A stretch of DNA of 61,173 bases from Streptomyces sp. BR123. Lineage in GTDB: Bacteria > Actinomycetota > Actinomycetes > Streptomycetales > Streptomycetaceae. How positions within the stretch are numbered: position 1 is the first letter of the stretch; the number at the start of each line of letters is the position of its first letter. The DNA is taken from positions 1-61,173 of the forward strand of contig NZ_JACBGN010000008.1 of the NCBI RefSeq assembly GCF_013401435.1, written 5' to 3'. The position numbers were made by a program, and so were the translations under genes. Shown here in pieces: positions 16,252 to 25,294 of this stretch. The notes under the pieces were generated by a model. That model was not told the origin of the DNA. It saw only the letters and a list, made by a program, of their open reading frames with translations, and searched no databases.

Positions 16252-19038
16252 ATGCGTAGATCCAGAGGGCTGACTGCCGCCCTCGTCCTGTCACTGGCCG
16301 GTGCCGGAACCGGGCTGGGCCTGGCGCTGATGCCGCAGGCGTCCGCCATCACCTCGCCGGTGGCGTTCACCGCCGACAACCTGCCCACCTGGCAGCCGAA
16401 CGGCATCGTGTGGGCGATGGCCCAGGCGAACGGCACCGTCTTCGCGGGCGGCACCTTCTCGGCGGTCCGCCCGCCCGTCGGCACCGCCGGCGCCGAGCAG
16501 GAAGCGGTCAACTTCGTGGCACTCGACGCCGCGACGGGCAAGCCCGCCTCGTGCAAGCTCGCGTTCACCCTCCGCGAGGGGACCGCGACCGTCCGCACCC
16601 TCGTCGTCTCCAAGGACAAGAAGACCCTGTACGCAGGCGGCTACTTCGGCGCCGTGAACGGCACCCCGGTCGCCAACGTCGCCGCGATCGACATAGAGAG
16701 CTGCACGCCGAAGGCGGCCTTCCACCCGGGCTTCGCTGCGACCGTACGCGGACTCGCCGTCTCCGACGACACCCTGTACGCGGCCGGCGACTTCAACGCC
16801 GTCCAGGGCCAGGTCCGCCAGAAGTTCGCCGCGGTCGACGCCGGCACGGGTGCGGTGAAACCCTTCACGGCCAACGCCGACGAGTCGGGCCGCGCCATCG
16901 AGCTCACGCCGGACGGCAAGAACGTGCTGCTCGGCGGCGACTTCTTCACCGTCAACGGCGCCAACAGCCACGCCCTCGCCGTGGCGGACGCCACCTCCGG
17001 CGCCGTGAAGAAGACCTACGGGAGCGCATTCCACCCCCTCTCGGTGGTCATGGACATCGCCACCGACGCGAACGGCTTCTACACCGGAAACCAGGGCAAC
17101 GGCGGCGGCGTCTTCGACGGCCGCGCCGCCTTCAACCTGACCGACCTCAACGAGAGGTGGCGCGACCGCTGCCTCGGCGCCACCCAGCAGGTCCTGCCGT
17201 ACGACGGCGTCCTCTACAGCTCCTCCCACGCGCACAACTGCTCCACCGAGATGGAGTTCCCGGAGGAGGGGAAGCGCCGCTACCTGATGGCGCAGCCCAC
17301 CCGGCACAAGGACGGTGCCGCCCCGGCGCCGGTGGACGGCTTCGTCCGAGGTCCGCGCAAGCTCGGCTGGTTCCCCGCCGTCAACGGCGGCATCGGCGAG
17401 GGCGTCGGCCCGCGCGTCATGGCCGTCGCGGAGAAGGGCGACACGAAGTACATGTGGGTCGGCGGTGAGTTCACCACCGTCAACGGCGCCGAGCAGCAGG
17501 CCCTGACCCGCTTCGCCTCCACCGGCGACCGCGGTGCCCCGACCACTCCGGTCGCCAGCGCCGACAGCGTCAAGCCGGGCGAGGCCCAGGTCCGCTGGCG
17601 CACCGGCTACGACGCGGACGACAGCAAGCTGACGTACCGCATCTACCGCAACGGCTCCAGCACCCCGGTCCACACCATGACCGCCGAGTCCCTGGAGTTC
17701 GAGCGGCCGCAGGCCTCCTGGACCGACACCACCGTCAAGGCCGGCCAGTCCTACACCTACCGGGTCACCGCCACCGACGCCGCCGGCAACACCAGCGCCC
17801 TGTCGGCCACCGCCTCCGTGACCGTCCCGACCACGCAGCAGGCCTACCCGGCCCAGGTCCGCGCCGACGGCGCCCAGCTGTACTGGCGCTACGACGACAC
17901 CGTCAGCCCGTACGCGGCCGACTCCTCCGACGGCGGCAACACCAGCGGCGTCCAGGTGGGCGCCCCTGCCCTGCGGCAGACGCCCGGCGCGCTCAGCGGC
18001 ACCGGCACGGCGATGGGCTTCAACGGCACCAGCCAGCAGGTGTACAGCGACCACCACCAGACCGTCCCGACCACGTACACCATCGAGACCTGGTTCAAGA
18101 CGAACACCACGCGCGGCGGCAAGCTCGTCGGCTTCGGCAACAACACGAAGTACACCAGCGGCGCCTACGACAAGCACATCTACCTGACCGATGCCGGGCG
18201 TCTGGTGTTCGGCGTGTACAACGGCTCACCGCGGACGATCGCGACCGGTTCGTTCGACACCTACAACGACAACAAGTGGCACCACGTCGTCGCCACCCAG
18301 GGCCCGGCGGGCATGGCGCTGTACGTCGACGGCCGGAACAAGGGCACCCTGAACGTCACGGACTCCACCCCGTACACGGGCTACTGGCACGTCGGCGGCG
18401 ACAACCTGTCCGGCTGGCCGAACCGCCCCACCAGCAACTTCTTCGCCGGCCAGATCGACGAGACGGCCGTCTACCCGAAGGTGCTCACCGCGGCCCAGGT
18501 CAAGAACCACTTCGACCTGGCGAAGGCCCCCTCCGACACGGTCTCCAAGGTCACCGCGACCGAGGACACCTACGTCAACCAGGGCGCCCCGAGCGCCGCC
18601 AACGGCGCCGCGACCTCCCTCGCCGTCCGCGGCAACCCGGGCTACGAGACCTACCTGCGCTTCAACGTGCCGGCCGCCCCGGCCGGACAGGTACTGAAGT
18701 CCGCCTCCCTCCAGGTCAAGACCTCCACCCAGAGCGGGGCCGGCACCGCCGACACCGTCTCCGTCGTCCCGGTCACCGGCACCTGGAGCGCCGACACCAC
18801 CTCCTACAACACCAAGCCGGCCGTGGGCACCACCCCGCTGGGCAGCTTCGCCGCCATCCCGGACGGCTCGGCCCTGCACACCGCCCCGCTCGACACCGCC
18901 GCCGTCACCGCGGCGCTCGGCACCAGCTACGGCGTGGCGCTGGCCGGCCCCGGCACCGACGCCCTGTGGCTGTGGTCGAAGGAGTCGACCGCCGCGGACG
19001 CCGCTCCGCAGCTGATCCTCACCTTCGGCCCGAAGTAA
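16252..19038 (+). CDS. Large secreted multidomain surface protein (propeller-like, FN3, LamG, DNRLRE)
   Basis: 928 residues from the ATG at 16252. A Sec signal peptide (RRSRGLTAALVLSLAGAG...ASA) spans residues 1-33. Residues 40-410 contain repeats of the type LYAGGYFGAVNG, LYAAGDFNAVQG and LLGGDFFTVNG, as in beta-propeller delta-60-like proteins. A fibronectin type III domain follows at about 425-525 (YRIYRNGSS..YTYRVTATDAAGN). A LamG/concanavalin-like lectin domain spans 540-755 (TIETWFKTN, LYVDGRNKG). A DNRLRE domain occupies 765-928 (EDTYVNQGAP..LRFNVP). It probably binds carbohydrate or cell-wall material outside the cell. Its stop is 13 bp from the convergent regulator gene. Confidence 0.9.
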   Translation: MRRSRGLTAALVLSLAGAGTGLGLALMPQASAITSPVAFTADNLPTWQPNGIVWAMAQANGTVFAGGTFSAVRPPVGTAGAEQEAVNFVALDAATGKPASCKLAFTLREGTATVRTLVVSKDKKTLYAGGYFGAVNGTPVANVAAIDIESCTPKAAFHPGFAATVRGLAVSDDTLYAAGDFNAVQGQVRQKFAAVDAGTGAVKPFTANADESGRAIELTPDGKNVLLGGDFFTVNGANSHALAVADATSGAVKKTYGSAFHPLSVVMDIATDANGFYTGNQGNGGGVFDGRAAFNLTDLNERWRDRCLGATQQVLPYDGVLYSSSHAHNCSTEMEFPEEGKRRYLMAQPTRHKDGAAPAPVDGFVRGPRKLGWFPAVNGGIGEGVGPRVMAVAEKGDTKYMWVGGEFTTVNGAEQQALTRFASTGDRGAPTTPVASADSVKPGEAQVRWRTGYDADDSKLTYRIYRNGSSTPVHTMTAESLEFERPQASWTDTTVKAGQSYTYRVTATDAAGNTSALSATASVTVPTTQQAYPAQVRADGAQLYWRYDDTVSPYAADSSDGGNTSGVQVGAPALRQTPGALSGTGTAMGFNGTSQQVYSDHHQTVPTTYTIETWFKTNTTRGGKLVGFGNNTKYTSGAYDKHIYLTDAGRLVFGVYNGSPRTIATGSFDTYNDNKWHHVVATQGPAGMALYVDGRNKGTLNVTDSTPYTGYWHVGGDNLSGWPNRPTSNFFAGQIDETAVYPKVLTAAQVKNHFDLAKAPSDTVSKVTATEDTYVNQGAPSAANGAATSLAVRGNPGYETYLRFNVPAAPAGQVLKSASLQVKTSTQSGAGTADTVSVVPVTGTWSADTTSYNTKPAVGTTPLGSFAAIPDGSALHTAPLDTAAVTAALGTSYGVALAGPGTDALWLWSKESTAADAAPQLILTFGPK

Positions 19039-19051
19039 CCGCAGGAGAAGC

Positions 19052-21418
19052 TCAACCCCGTCGCCCGGCTTCGGCTTCGGCTTCGGCTTCGGCTTCGGCT
19101 TCGGCTTCGGCTTCGGCCAGGGAATCCCGTACGGTCCGCTCGCGCGGGTCCTGGAGCGAGGCGTAGAGCTCCAGGGCCCGCCGCAGTGCCCGACGGGCCT
19201 GCGGGGCACGGCCCCAGGCCCGGAGGCAGATGCCCAGCTGGTGCAGGGCGTGCGCGGTTCCGGCGCGCATGCCCGTGCGTTCGTGGAGGTCGATGGCCGT
19301 CCGGTAGCACACCTCGGCCCGGCCGTGGTCCCCCATGTCCCGGTGTGCGGTGGCGATCAGCGTCCAGGTCGAGGCCTGGAACCACAGCGAGCCGTGCGTA
19401 CAATGGAGTTCCTCCGCCCGCTCCAACGGGGCTACGGCCTGTTCGGGCCGGCCGAGCGCGAGCAGTACCTCGCCGACGCCGCTGAGGGCCACGGCCGTTC
19501 CCCAGGTGTCGCCCGCGCCCGCGGAGAGCTCCACCGCGCGGGCGATACGGGCGTCGGCTTCCGCGTCACGCCCTTGCCGTACGCAGGACATCGCGTACGC
19601 GACCAGTGCCGTGATCTCCCCGACCGCGTCGTCTGCCGCCGCGAACCGCTCGACGGCTCGCCTGTAGTGCTCGTCGGCCCGCATGTGGTCCCGAAGCCCG
19701 GCCCGGGCGGCGGCGAGCACGCTTTCGGCGCAGGCCACCGCGCGCGGCCCGGCGCCTTCTGCGGCCTTCCGGGCCACGGTTCCGACGCTCAGCAGGTCGC
19801 CGTGGTGGTGGCGCAGGTACAAGAAGGGCCACAGGGCGTACGGCAACCGCCACGCCACCGGGCTCCCGGCCGTCAGGGCGGCCTCGACGCACGCCTTCAG
19901 GTTCGCCCTCTCGCCCTCACACCACTGCAGCGCCTCCGTCAGCGAGGCGAACCGCAGCGGCACGCACCGGGCGGGCGTGTCCGCGGTGTCCACGCGGTGG
20001 CGTGCCCGGCCCAGCAGCACGTCCGCCACCGCTTCGGCGGAGTGGGCGTACCAGGCGAGGACCCGGGCGGTGGCGGCCTCCGGCTCCTCCCGGGGTTCGT
20101 CGGCCCGGACGCATTCGCAGGCGTAGTCGCGTACCAGGTCGTGCATCCGGAAGCGGCCGGGCCGCACCTCCACCACCAGGTTCGCGGCCCGCAGCTCGCC
20201 GAGGAGCCGACCGGCCGCCGCGGCCGGCTCCCCCACGAGGGCGGCCGCGGCCTCCACCCCCATCTCGGCGCCCGGATGCAGGGCGAGCAGCCGGAACGCC
20301 CGCGCCTGGTCGGCCGGGAGCGCCCGGTAGGACCAGGCGAAGACCGATCGCACCGCGGTGCCGTTCTCTCCGGGCACCGTCAGGACGTCCAGCCGCGCAC
20401 CTGCGGTGTCCGGTTGCCCGGTCAGTGCGGCGGTGAACGGGTCACCCCACTCGATGACGTGCTCGGCGGCGATCCGCATGGCGAGGGGCAGGCATCCGCA
20501 GTACCGCGCGACGGCCGACAGCGCGGCGTCCGTGTCGTCCGGGACGGCGGCGGTCGCCCCGGCCCGCGGTGCGGCCGCCGCCCGGGCCGAGGGCGTGGTC
20601 CGCCCGCCGAGTGCACTCCGCAGGAACCCCACGGCCTCGTCGAGGGGCAGCGGCTCCAGGCCCACCCGCAGGGCGCCGTGACGGACGCTCAGGGCGGTCA
20701 ACCGCCGTCGGCTGGTGACGACGGCCAGGCTGCCGCCGACGGCCGGCAGCAACGGTGCCACCTGGGCGGCACCGGCGGCGTCGTCGAGCACCACGATCAC
20801 CCGGCGCTGCGCGAGCATGCTGCGGACCAGGGCCATCCGCTCGGCGGGCTCCACCGGAACGGTCTGCGGCGGTCGCCCCAGGGCGTGGAGCAGGCCTGAT
20901 GCCACCTCCTGCGGGGCCGCCCGGTTCCCGGACGGACCGTGTGCGCCCAGATCGGCGAAGAGCGTCCCGTCCGGCCACGACGGGGCCAGGCCTCCGGCGA
21001 GCGCGACGGCGAACGTCGTCTTGCCGACACCGCCCATCCCGTCGACCGCTATCACGGCGGGCCCGCAGTGCCCGTGGAGGAAGTCCCGGGCCCGGCCGAC
21101 CTCCGCCTCCCGGCCCCACATCCGACCCACGGCGGGCAACTGGGCAGGGACCGGGTTCCCGGTAAGGGGCTCGTCCGGTACGGGTGGGGCTGCCGCGTCG
21201 TCGGAGTGCTCGGACAGGAGCCGGTCGTGTACGAGCCGGGCCAGTTCGTCGCCCGAGCCCATGGCCCGGTCGCAGCGCTCGGCGAGTTCGAGGGTGAGGG
21301 GGCGCAGGCCGTTCTCGACTCGGCTCAGATAGCTCTTGCTGTAGTGGACCTGCCCGGACAGCCGGGCCAGCGACCAGCCGCGCCGGCCGCGCAGCGCACG
21401 GAGGTGCTCGCCGGTCAA
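19052..21418 (-). CDS. HTH/NB-ARC/TPR regulator (STAND ATPase)
   Basis: 788 residues from a TTG at 21418; the frame stays open to an ATG at 21634 and a GTG at 21532, so the start is uncertain. I chose the TTG because the frame upstream crosses a perfect 38-bp inverted repeat that is unlikely to be coding. An XRE-type HTH is at residues 1-50 (LARLSGQVHYSKSYLSRVENG). NB-ARC follows with Walker A GMGGVGKTT and Walker B RVIVVLDD, then winged-helix and TPR repeats (GEVLLALGRPEQAVAPLERA). Relatives are STAND signal-switch regulators such as AfsR-like proteins without the SARP domain. The protein ends in (EA)8, encoded by a hexanucleotide repeat. Confidence 0.85.
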   Translation of the reverse strand: MTGEHLRALRGRRGWSLARLSGQVHYSKSYLSRVENGLRPLTLELAERCDRAMGSGDELARLVHDRLLSEHSDDAAAPPVPDEPLTGNPVPAQLPAVGRMWGREAEVGRARDFLHGHCGPAVIAVDGMGGVGKTTFAVALAGGLAPSWPDGTLFADLGAHGPSGNRAAPQEVASGLLHALGRPPQTVPVEPAERMALVRSMLAQRRVIVVLDDAAGAAQVAPLLPAVGGSLAVVTSRRRLTALSVRHGALRVGLEPLPLDEAVGFLRSALGGRTTPSARAAAAPRAGATAAVPDDTDAALSAVARYCGCLPLAMRIAAEHVIEWGDPFTAALTGQPDTAGARLDVLTVPGENGTAVRSVFAWSYRALPADQARAFRLLALHPGAEMGVEAAAALVGEPAAAAGRLLGELRAANLVVEVRPGRFRMHDLVRDYACECVRADEPREEPEAATARVLAWYAHSAEAVADVLLGRARHRVDTADTPARCVPLRFASLTEALQWCEGERANLKACVEAALTAGSPVAWRLPYALWPFLYLRHHHGDLLSVGTVARKAAEGAGPRAVACAESVLAAARAGLRDHMRADEHYRRAVERFAAADDAVGEITALVAYAMSCVRQGRDAEADARIARAVELSAGAGDTWGTAVALSGVGEVLLALGRPEQAVAPLERAEELHCTHGSLWFQASTWTLIATAHRDMGDHGRAEVCYRTAIDLHERTGMRAGTAHALHQLGICLRAWGRAPQARRALRRALELYASLQDPRERTVRDSLAEAEAEAEAEAEAEAEAGRRG
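19067..19114. repeat. (GGCTTC)8 hexanucleotide microsatellite
   Basis: Eight perfect copies of GGCTTC (minus strand GAAGCC) encode the (Glu-Ala)8 tail of the NB-ARC regulator. Because the unit is 6 bp, copy-number changes would lengthen or shorten the tail without a frameshift. Confidence 0.95.
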
Positions 21419-21465
21419 CGCCTCGCGGCTCCTGTGCGTTGCGGCCTTCGGCTCAGACGCGCCAT
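21415..21465 (-). CDS. Possible 16-residue leader peptide before the NB-ARC regulator
   Basis: An ATG at 21465 follows GGAAGGAAAGCGA, a good ribosome binding site with proper spacing. It reads MARLSRRPQRTGAARR and stops at a TGA that overlaps the regulator TTG start (TTGA). This could be a translated leader that couples to the regulator. It could also be the true N-terminus of the regulator, separated by a one-base frameshift. Confidence 0.35.
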   Translation of the reverse strand: MARLSRRPQRTGAARR

Positions 21466-21485
21466 TCGCTTTCCTTCCGAACCGC

Positions 21486-21523
21486 TGCCGGTCGTTGCCA
21501 AGGACGGTTGGCAACGACCGGCA
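21486..21523. promoter_or_regulatory. Perfect 38-bp inverted repeat (16-bp arms, 6-bp spacer)
   Basis: TGCCGGTCGTTGCCAA is exactly inverted after GGACGG. A further half-site CGGTCGTTG lies near 21560. The element lies between the regulator and the divergent secreted-protein gene, suggesting an operator, possibly of the NB-ARC regulator itself, or a strong mRNA hairpin. Confidence 0.75.
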
Positions 21524-21654
21524 ACGCTCCACGAGGTCTCCCGGTGCGTCAACGGCCTTACGGTCGTTGTGTGCCGGATCAGGACACGGGGGCCTGTCCG
21601 GCACACCCCCCTTGCCACTCTTCGAAACGGCCACATCCAGTCTCAGGAGCGATC

Positions 21655-22071
21655 ATGACGTTAGCCATCCTCCGCCGCCCGGCGCTCGCCGCCACCGCCC
21701 TCGCGCTGGCCGGTGCCGCACTGACCAGCGGTACGGCCAGCGCCGCCCCGGCGCCGACCGCCTCGGGCTACTGCCACGTGTCGGGGCTCGGCGGCGACTA
21801 CATCTGCGAGTACGGGGAGTCCTGGCAGACCTACCCCAACGGGCAGCGGCAGGTGTTCATCGTCGGCACCGACTTCGCGGTCTGGACCCGCTACAGCCAC
21901 GCCGACGGCAACTGGAGCGGCTGGCAGTCGATGGGCGGCAGGGCCGCCAGCGGGGTGCGGGTCGAGGGGAACAACACCTGGAACCCGACCATCTCCCACG
22001 TCGGCACGGACGGCGACCGCTGGTACCGCCACCGCCTGATCAGCGGCTCCTGGACCAACTGGCAGAAGTGA
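21655..22071 (+). CDS. Small secreted protein with tectonin-like repeats
   Basis: 138 residues from the ATG at 21655 after CAGGAGCG. A Sec signal peptide ends at about residue 32 (GTASAAP). The mature part has aromatic-rich repeats (RYSHADGNWSGWQSMGG and RHRLISGSWTNWQK), the same style as the frameshifted protein at 7817-8550 but only two units long. Such repeats build lectin-like blades. It is divergent from the NB-ARC regulator with the 38-bp inverted repeat between them, so it may be a target. Confidence 0.75.
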   Translation: MTLAILRRPALAATALALAGAALTSGTASAAPAPTASGYCHVSGLGGDYICEYGESWQTYPNGQRQVFIVGTDFAVWTRYSHADGNWSGWQSMGGRAASGVRVEGNNTWNPTISHVGTDGDRWYRHRLISGSWTNWQK

Positions 22072-22089
22072 GCGCGGCAGGCCCCGCGC

Positions 22090-22123
22090 GGCGGCCCCTG
22101 CGGCAGCGTCCGTGGGGGCCGCC
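22090..22123 (+). terminator. GC-rich hairpin terminator
   Basis: GGCGGCCCC pairs exactly with GGGGCCGCC across a 16-nt loop, starting about 20 bp after the secreted-protein stop. No T-run follows, as is common in this genus. Confidence 0.65.
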
Positions 22124-22390
22124 CCCGTGTGCGGTGCCCGTCGTCCCGGCTCCCCGCCCCGGTGTCCCGGCGTGCACGGCGTGCGTGTGTATCCGGCCGG
22201 GCGCGGTGCAGCAACAATGACCGAAGATCATCTGCGCGGCCCGGCAGCCCGCAGCCGACTCCCTCACCGGCCCCCGGGGCCCTGCTCGGGATCCCGGCGT
22301 CGCAGCCGCCCTCGGCCCCGATCGCCGGTGACCGACGCCTTGATCGAAAACCCCTGGCCCGGCGGCCGGAAAGAGCGGAGACTCCCAGCC

Positions 22391-23008
22391 ATGACTGACA
22401 TGGCGTCGTTCCGGGAGGCGGTCACCGCGTGGGCGGCCGGTGGCGGCAGCGACCGGGCGCGCGAACTGGCCGCGCGGCTGGGCGTCCGGACGGTCGTCCT
22501 GCTCGAAGGGCTGAGTGACGTCGCAGCGGTGAGCGCGCTGGAGGCGCGCCGCGGACGGGACCTTGCGGCCGAGGGAGTATGCGTCCTGTCGATGGGCGGT
22601 GCGATGAACGCGGGGCGGTTCGCCGGGCTCCTCGGACCGGCCGGATTGGGCCTGCGGCTCACCGGACTGTGCGACGAGCGGGAGCGCGGCTACTACGCCC
22701 GCGGCTGGGAGCGTGCCGGTGCGGCACCGGAGGGGTTCTTCGTCTGCGCGGCGGATCTGGAGGACGAGCTCATCCGCGCACTGGGCGTGACACGGGTGGA
22801 GGAGCTGATCCGGGCAGAGGGGGATCTGCGCGCCCTGCAGACCTTCCGGCGCCAGCCGGCCCAGCAGGGCCGCGCCCCGGAGCAGCAGTTGCGGCGCTTC
22901 CTCGGCACCAAGAAGGGGCGCAAGATCAGCTATGGGCGCGTTCTCGTCGGGGCGCTCCCCCGCGATCGCGTGCCCGCCCCGCTCGACGGCCTGTTCGCCG
23001 TCCTCTGA
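22391..23008 (+). CDS. TOPRIM-domain (OLD-like) protein
   Basis: 205 residues from the ATG at 22391 (a second ATG at 22400 is possible). The TOPRIM pattern is visible: VVLLEGLSDVAAV with the first acidic residue, then GLCDERE, then CAADLEDELIRALG with the Asp-x-Glu pair. In OLD-family nucleases this domain cleaves DNA and is linked to an ABC-type ATPase. Here no ATPase partner is adjacent. Stand-alone TOPRIM proteins of this kind are common in Streptomyces and have no settled function. Confidence 0.75.
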   Translation: MTDMASFREAVTAWAAGGGSDRARELAARLGVRTVVLLEGLSDVAAVSALEARRGRDLAAEGVCVLSMGGAMNAGRFAGLLGPAGLGLRLTGLCDERERGYYARGWERAGAAPEGFFVCAADLEDELIRALGVTRVEELIRAEGDLRALQTFRRQPAQQGRAPEQQLRRFLGTKKGRKISYGRVLVGALPRDRVPAPLDGLFAVL

Positions 23009-23175
23009 CCTGCGCGCGGGTTTGCCATCCCCCGGGCTGTCCGGGCCGGACGGGTGACGTTCGGTCCCGGTTGGCCGAGCCGGGTCGGCCCGGGGGTCGC
23101 GCGGCGGGGTGGGTCGGAGACGCTGGTGGGACCGCCCGCGGCTCGCCGGGGTCGCCGTCGCCAGGAGTGTGAGTC

Positions 23176-23553
23176 ATGCGCCGTTCCGTTCCCGTCGTGC
23201 TTGCCGCCGCCGCCCTGACCGGGTGGGCCGCCGCCCCCGCCGCCGCGTCGGACCCGACGCCGATCACCTCGCCGTACGTCCAGGCAGCGGCGGAGGTCAC
23301 CGCCGGGGGCGTGCTGAAGCGGGCGAAGAACGTCGCCTGGGTGCGCCGGGTCAACACAGGCCGGTACTGCGTCCACATCGACGACCAGGTGAACCTCGCG
23401 TTCAGCGTGGTGCAGGTCGAACTGCCCAACTCCAACCGGCGCAGCTTCAGCACCACCCCCAACCCCGTCTGCGGCACGAACGCCGTCACGGTCTACGCGT
23501 ACGACCTCAACGGCAGCTACGTCGACAACGCCTTCACGGTCGCCGTGCTGTAG
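23176..23553 (+). CDS. Small secreted protein of unknown function
   Basis: 125 residues from the ATG at 23176 after AGGAG. A Sec signal peptide ends near residue 25 (APAAASD). The mature part has two cysteines (RYCVHIDD and NPVCGTN) that could form one disulfide, with beta-strand-like composition. I do not recognise a family. Confidence 0.7.
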   Translation: MRRSVPVVLAAAALTGWAAAPAAASDPTPITSPYVQAAAEVTAGGVLKRAKNVAWVRRVNTGRYCVHIDDQVNLAFSVVQVELPNSNRRSFSTTPNPVCGTNAVTVYAYDLNGSYVDNAFTVAVL

Positions 23554-23612
23554 CCGCGGGCCAGTTGTCCGCGCCGGTGTCCGGGGACCTCAGGCGCGAA
23601 GATGCCCGTGTC

Positions 23613-24557
23613 TCAGCCGGCCGCCCCTTCGCCGGACCGGCTGACGAGCATCATGGGCAGGGCCTCGCGCAGACGGTCGAGCAGGACCCGGGCCGCGGGG
23701 CTCGCGGGGCCGCTCGCCCGGCAGGCCAGTGCGATACGTGCGCGGATGCCGGGACGGACGATGGTCAGCACCCGCAGCCGTCCGTCGCAGGCTGAGCCGT
23801 TCTCACCTGCCGGCAGCACCGCCACGCCCAGGCCCCGGGCGGCGAGCTGCGTGAGGACCTGGGGTGCTGCGGCCTCGAAGGTGACGCGGGGGCGGAATCC
23901 GGCCTGTGAGCAGGCGCGTTCGAGTGCGGCGCGCACTCCGGTGCCGCGCGGCAGGCAGATCAGCGCGCGGTCGCGGAGCTCGGCCAGCGAGACGGTCGTA
24001 CGATCGCCGACCCCGGCCAGGAGCGGGTCTCCGGGCGCGGCGACGACGGCCAGCGGGGCATCGATGACGGTCTGGAGGGACAGGCCGGGCGGGGGCACCT
24101 CATCGGTCGGCCCGAGGAGGGCGATGTCGAGCTCACCGGCCAGGAGGGCTGACTGCATCCGCTCCGAGGTGTCCTCGGTGAGCGCGATCTCCAGGGCGGG
24201 GTAGGTGTCGCAGAAGTCCGCGAGGAACGAGGCGATGTCGAACGCGTGGCCGGTGGCTCCGGATACGAGCCCGAGCGAGACCCGGCCGCGCAGGAGGCCC
24301 GTGAACGCGTCGGCCGTCTGCTGCACCGCATCCGCCGCGGCCAGCGCGGCCCGGGCGTACGGCAGGACCGCCCGGCCCGTCTCGGTCAGCGTCACCGACC
24401 GGTGGGAGCGGTCGAGCAACGGCTGTCCCAACTCCCTTTCCAGCTGGCGTATCTGGGCGCTCAAGCCGGGCTGGGCCAGGTGCAGGCGGGCGGCCGCGCG
24501 GGTGAAACCGCCTTCTTCGACGACGGTGACGAAGTAGCGCAGCTGACGGAGTTCCAT
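23613..24557 (-). CDS. LysR-family transcriptional regulator
   Basis: 314 residues from the ATG at 24557 (MELRQLRYFVTVVEEGGFTR). The HTH FTRAAARLHLAQPGLSAQI is the classic LysR N-terminal motif and the rest is a two-lobed effector domain. It is divergent from the MDMPI-family gene across 71 bp, so LysR-type activation of that gene pair is likely. The inducer is unknown. Confidence 0.92.
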   Translation of the reverse strand: MELRQLRYFVTVVEEGGFTRAAARLHLAQPGLSAQIRQLERELGQPLLDRSHRSVTLTETGRAVLPYARAALAAADAVQQTADAFTGLLRGRVSLGLVSGATGHAFDIASFLADFCDTYPALEIALTEDTSERMQSALLAGELDIALLGPTDEVPPPGLSLQTVIDAPLAVVAAPGDPLLAGVGDRTTVSLAELRDRALICLPRGTGVRAALERACSQAGFRPRVTFEAAAPQVLTQLAARGLGVAVLPAGENGSACDGRLRVLTIVRPGIRARIALACRASGPASPAARVLLDRLREALPMMLVSRSGEGAAG

Positions 24558-24628
24558 AACCGTTGATGCTAGAGGGCAGCACAACCATCTATTGGACGTA
24601 TGGATCAGCCGCCCGCACGCTGGATCAC

Positions 24629-25294
24629 ATGGAGAACGCGACGCGAAGCAGGGACGAGCAGGCAAACGGTGTCGTGGCGGGCCTCAGGTCCGCCATCGCG
24701 GCGGAACGCCGGGAGCTGGCCGAGCTGTTCGACGGTCTGCGGGCCGATCAGTGGGACGCGCCCAGCCTGTGCGACGGGTGGCGGGTGCGTGAGGTCGTCG
24801 CCCACATGTCGATGGGCTTCCGGCTCTCCCTGCCGGCGACCCTGGGTGAGCTCGTCAAGGCCCGCGGGAATCTGCACCGCATGACCGACCGCGTCGCCCG
24901 CCGGGACGCCGCCGCGCATTCCGCCGGTGAGCTCAGCGCCTTCCTGCGGGACAACGCCCACCATCCGTGGACACCGCCGGTCGGGGGGCTCGTGTCCGCC
25001 CTCGGCCACGACGTGGTGCACGGCCTGGACGCGACGGTCGCGCTCAGGCTCCGCCGACGCGTCCCCGAGGACAGGCTGCGCATCCTCCTCGACGACATCA
25101 AGCCCCGCGGCCTGAAGTTCTTCGGCGTCGTCCTGGACGGGGTGCGGCTGTGCGCCGAGGACACGGACTGGTCCTACGGGACCGGTGCTCCCGTGTACGG
25201 AACCGCACAGGACCTCCTGCTGCTGGCCTTCGGCCGCAGGCTTCCCCACGGCCGCCTGCACGGCGAACCCGCCGACCGGTTCACCGCCCGGTGA
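24629..25294 (+). CDS. Maleylpyruvate isomerase-family mycothiol-dependent protein (DinB-like)
   Basis: 221 residues from the ATG at 24629. The start has the MDMPI layout: LRSAIAAERRELAELFDGL, LCDGWRVREVVAHM with a metal-ligand histidine, and later GHDVVHGLDATVAL with another. Family members bind zinc and may use mycothiol as cofactor in isomerisation or dehydrohalogenation. The substrate is unknown. It overlaps the downstream gene by GTGA, so the two are translationally coupled. Confidence 0.82.
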   Translation: MENATRSRDEQANGVVAGLRSAIAAERRELAELFDGLRADQWDAPSLCDGWRVREVVAHMSMGFRLSLPATLGELVKARGNLHRMTDRVARRDAAAHSAGELSAFLRDNAHHPWTPPVGGLVSALGHDVVHGLDATVALRLRRRVPEDRLRILLDDIKPRGLKFFGVVLDGVRLCAEDTDWSYGTGAPVYGTAQDLLLLAFGRRLPHGRLHGEPADRFTAR

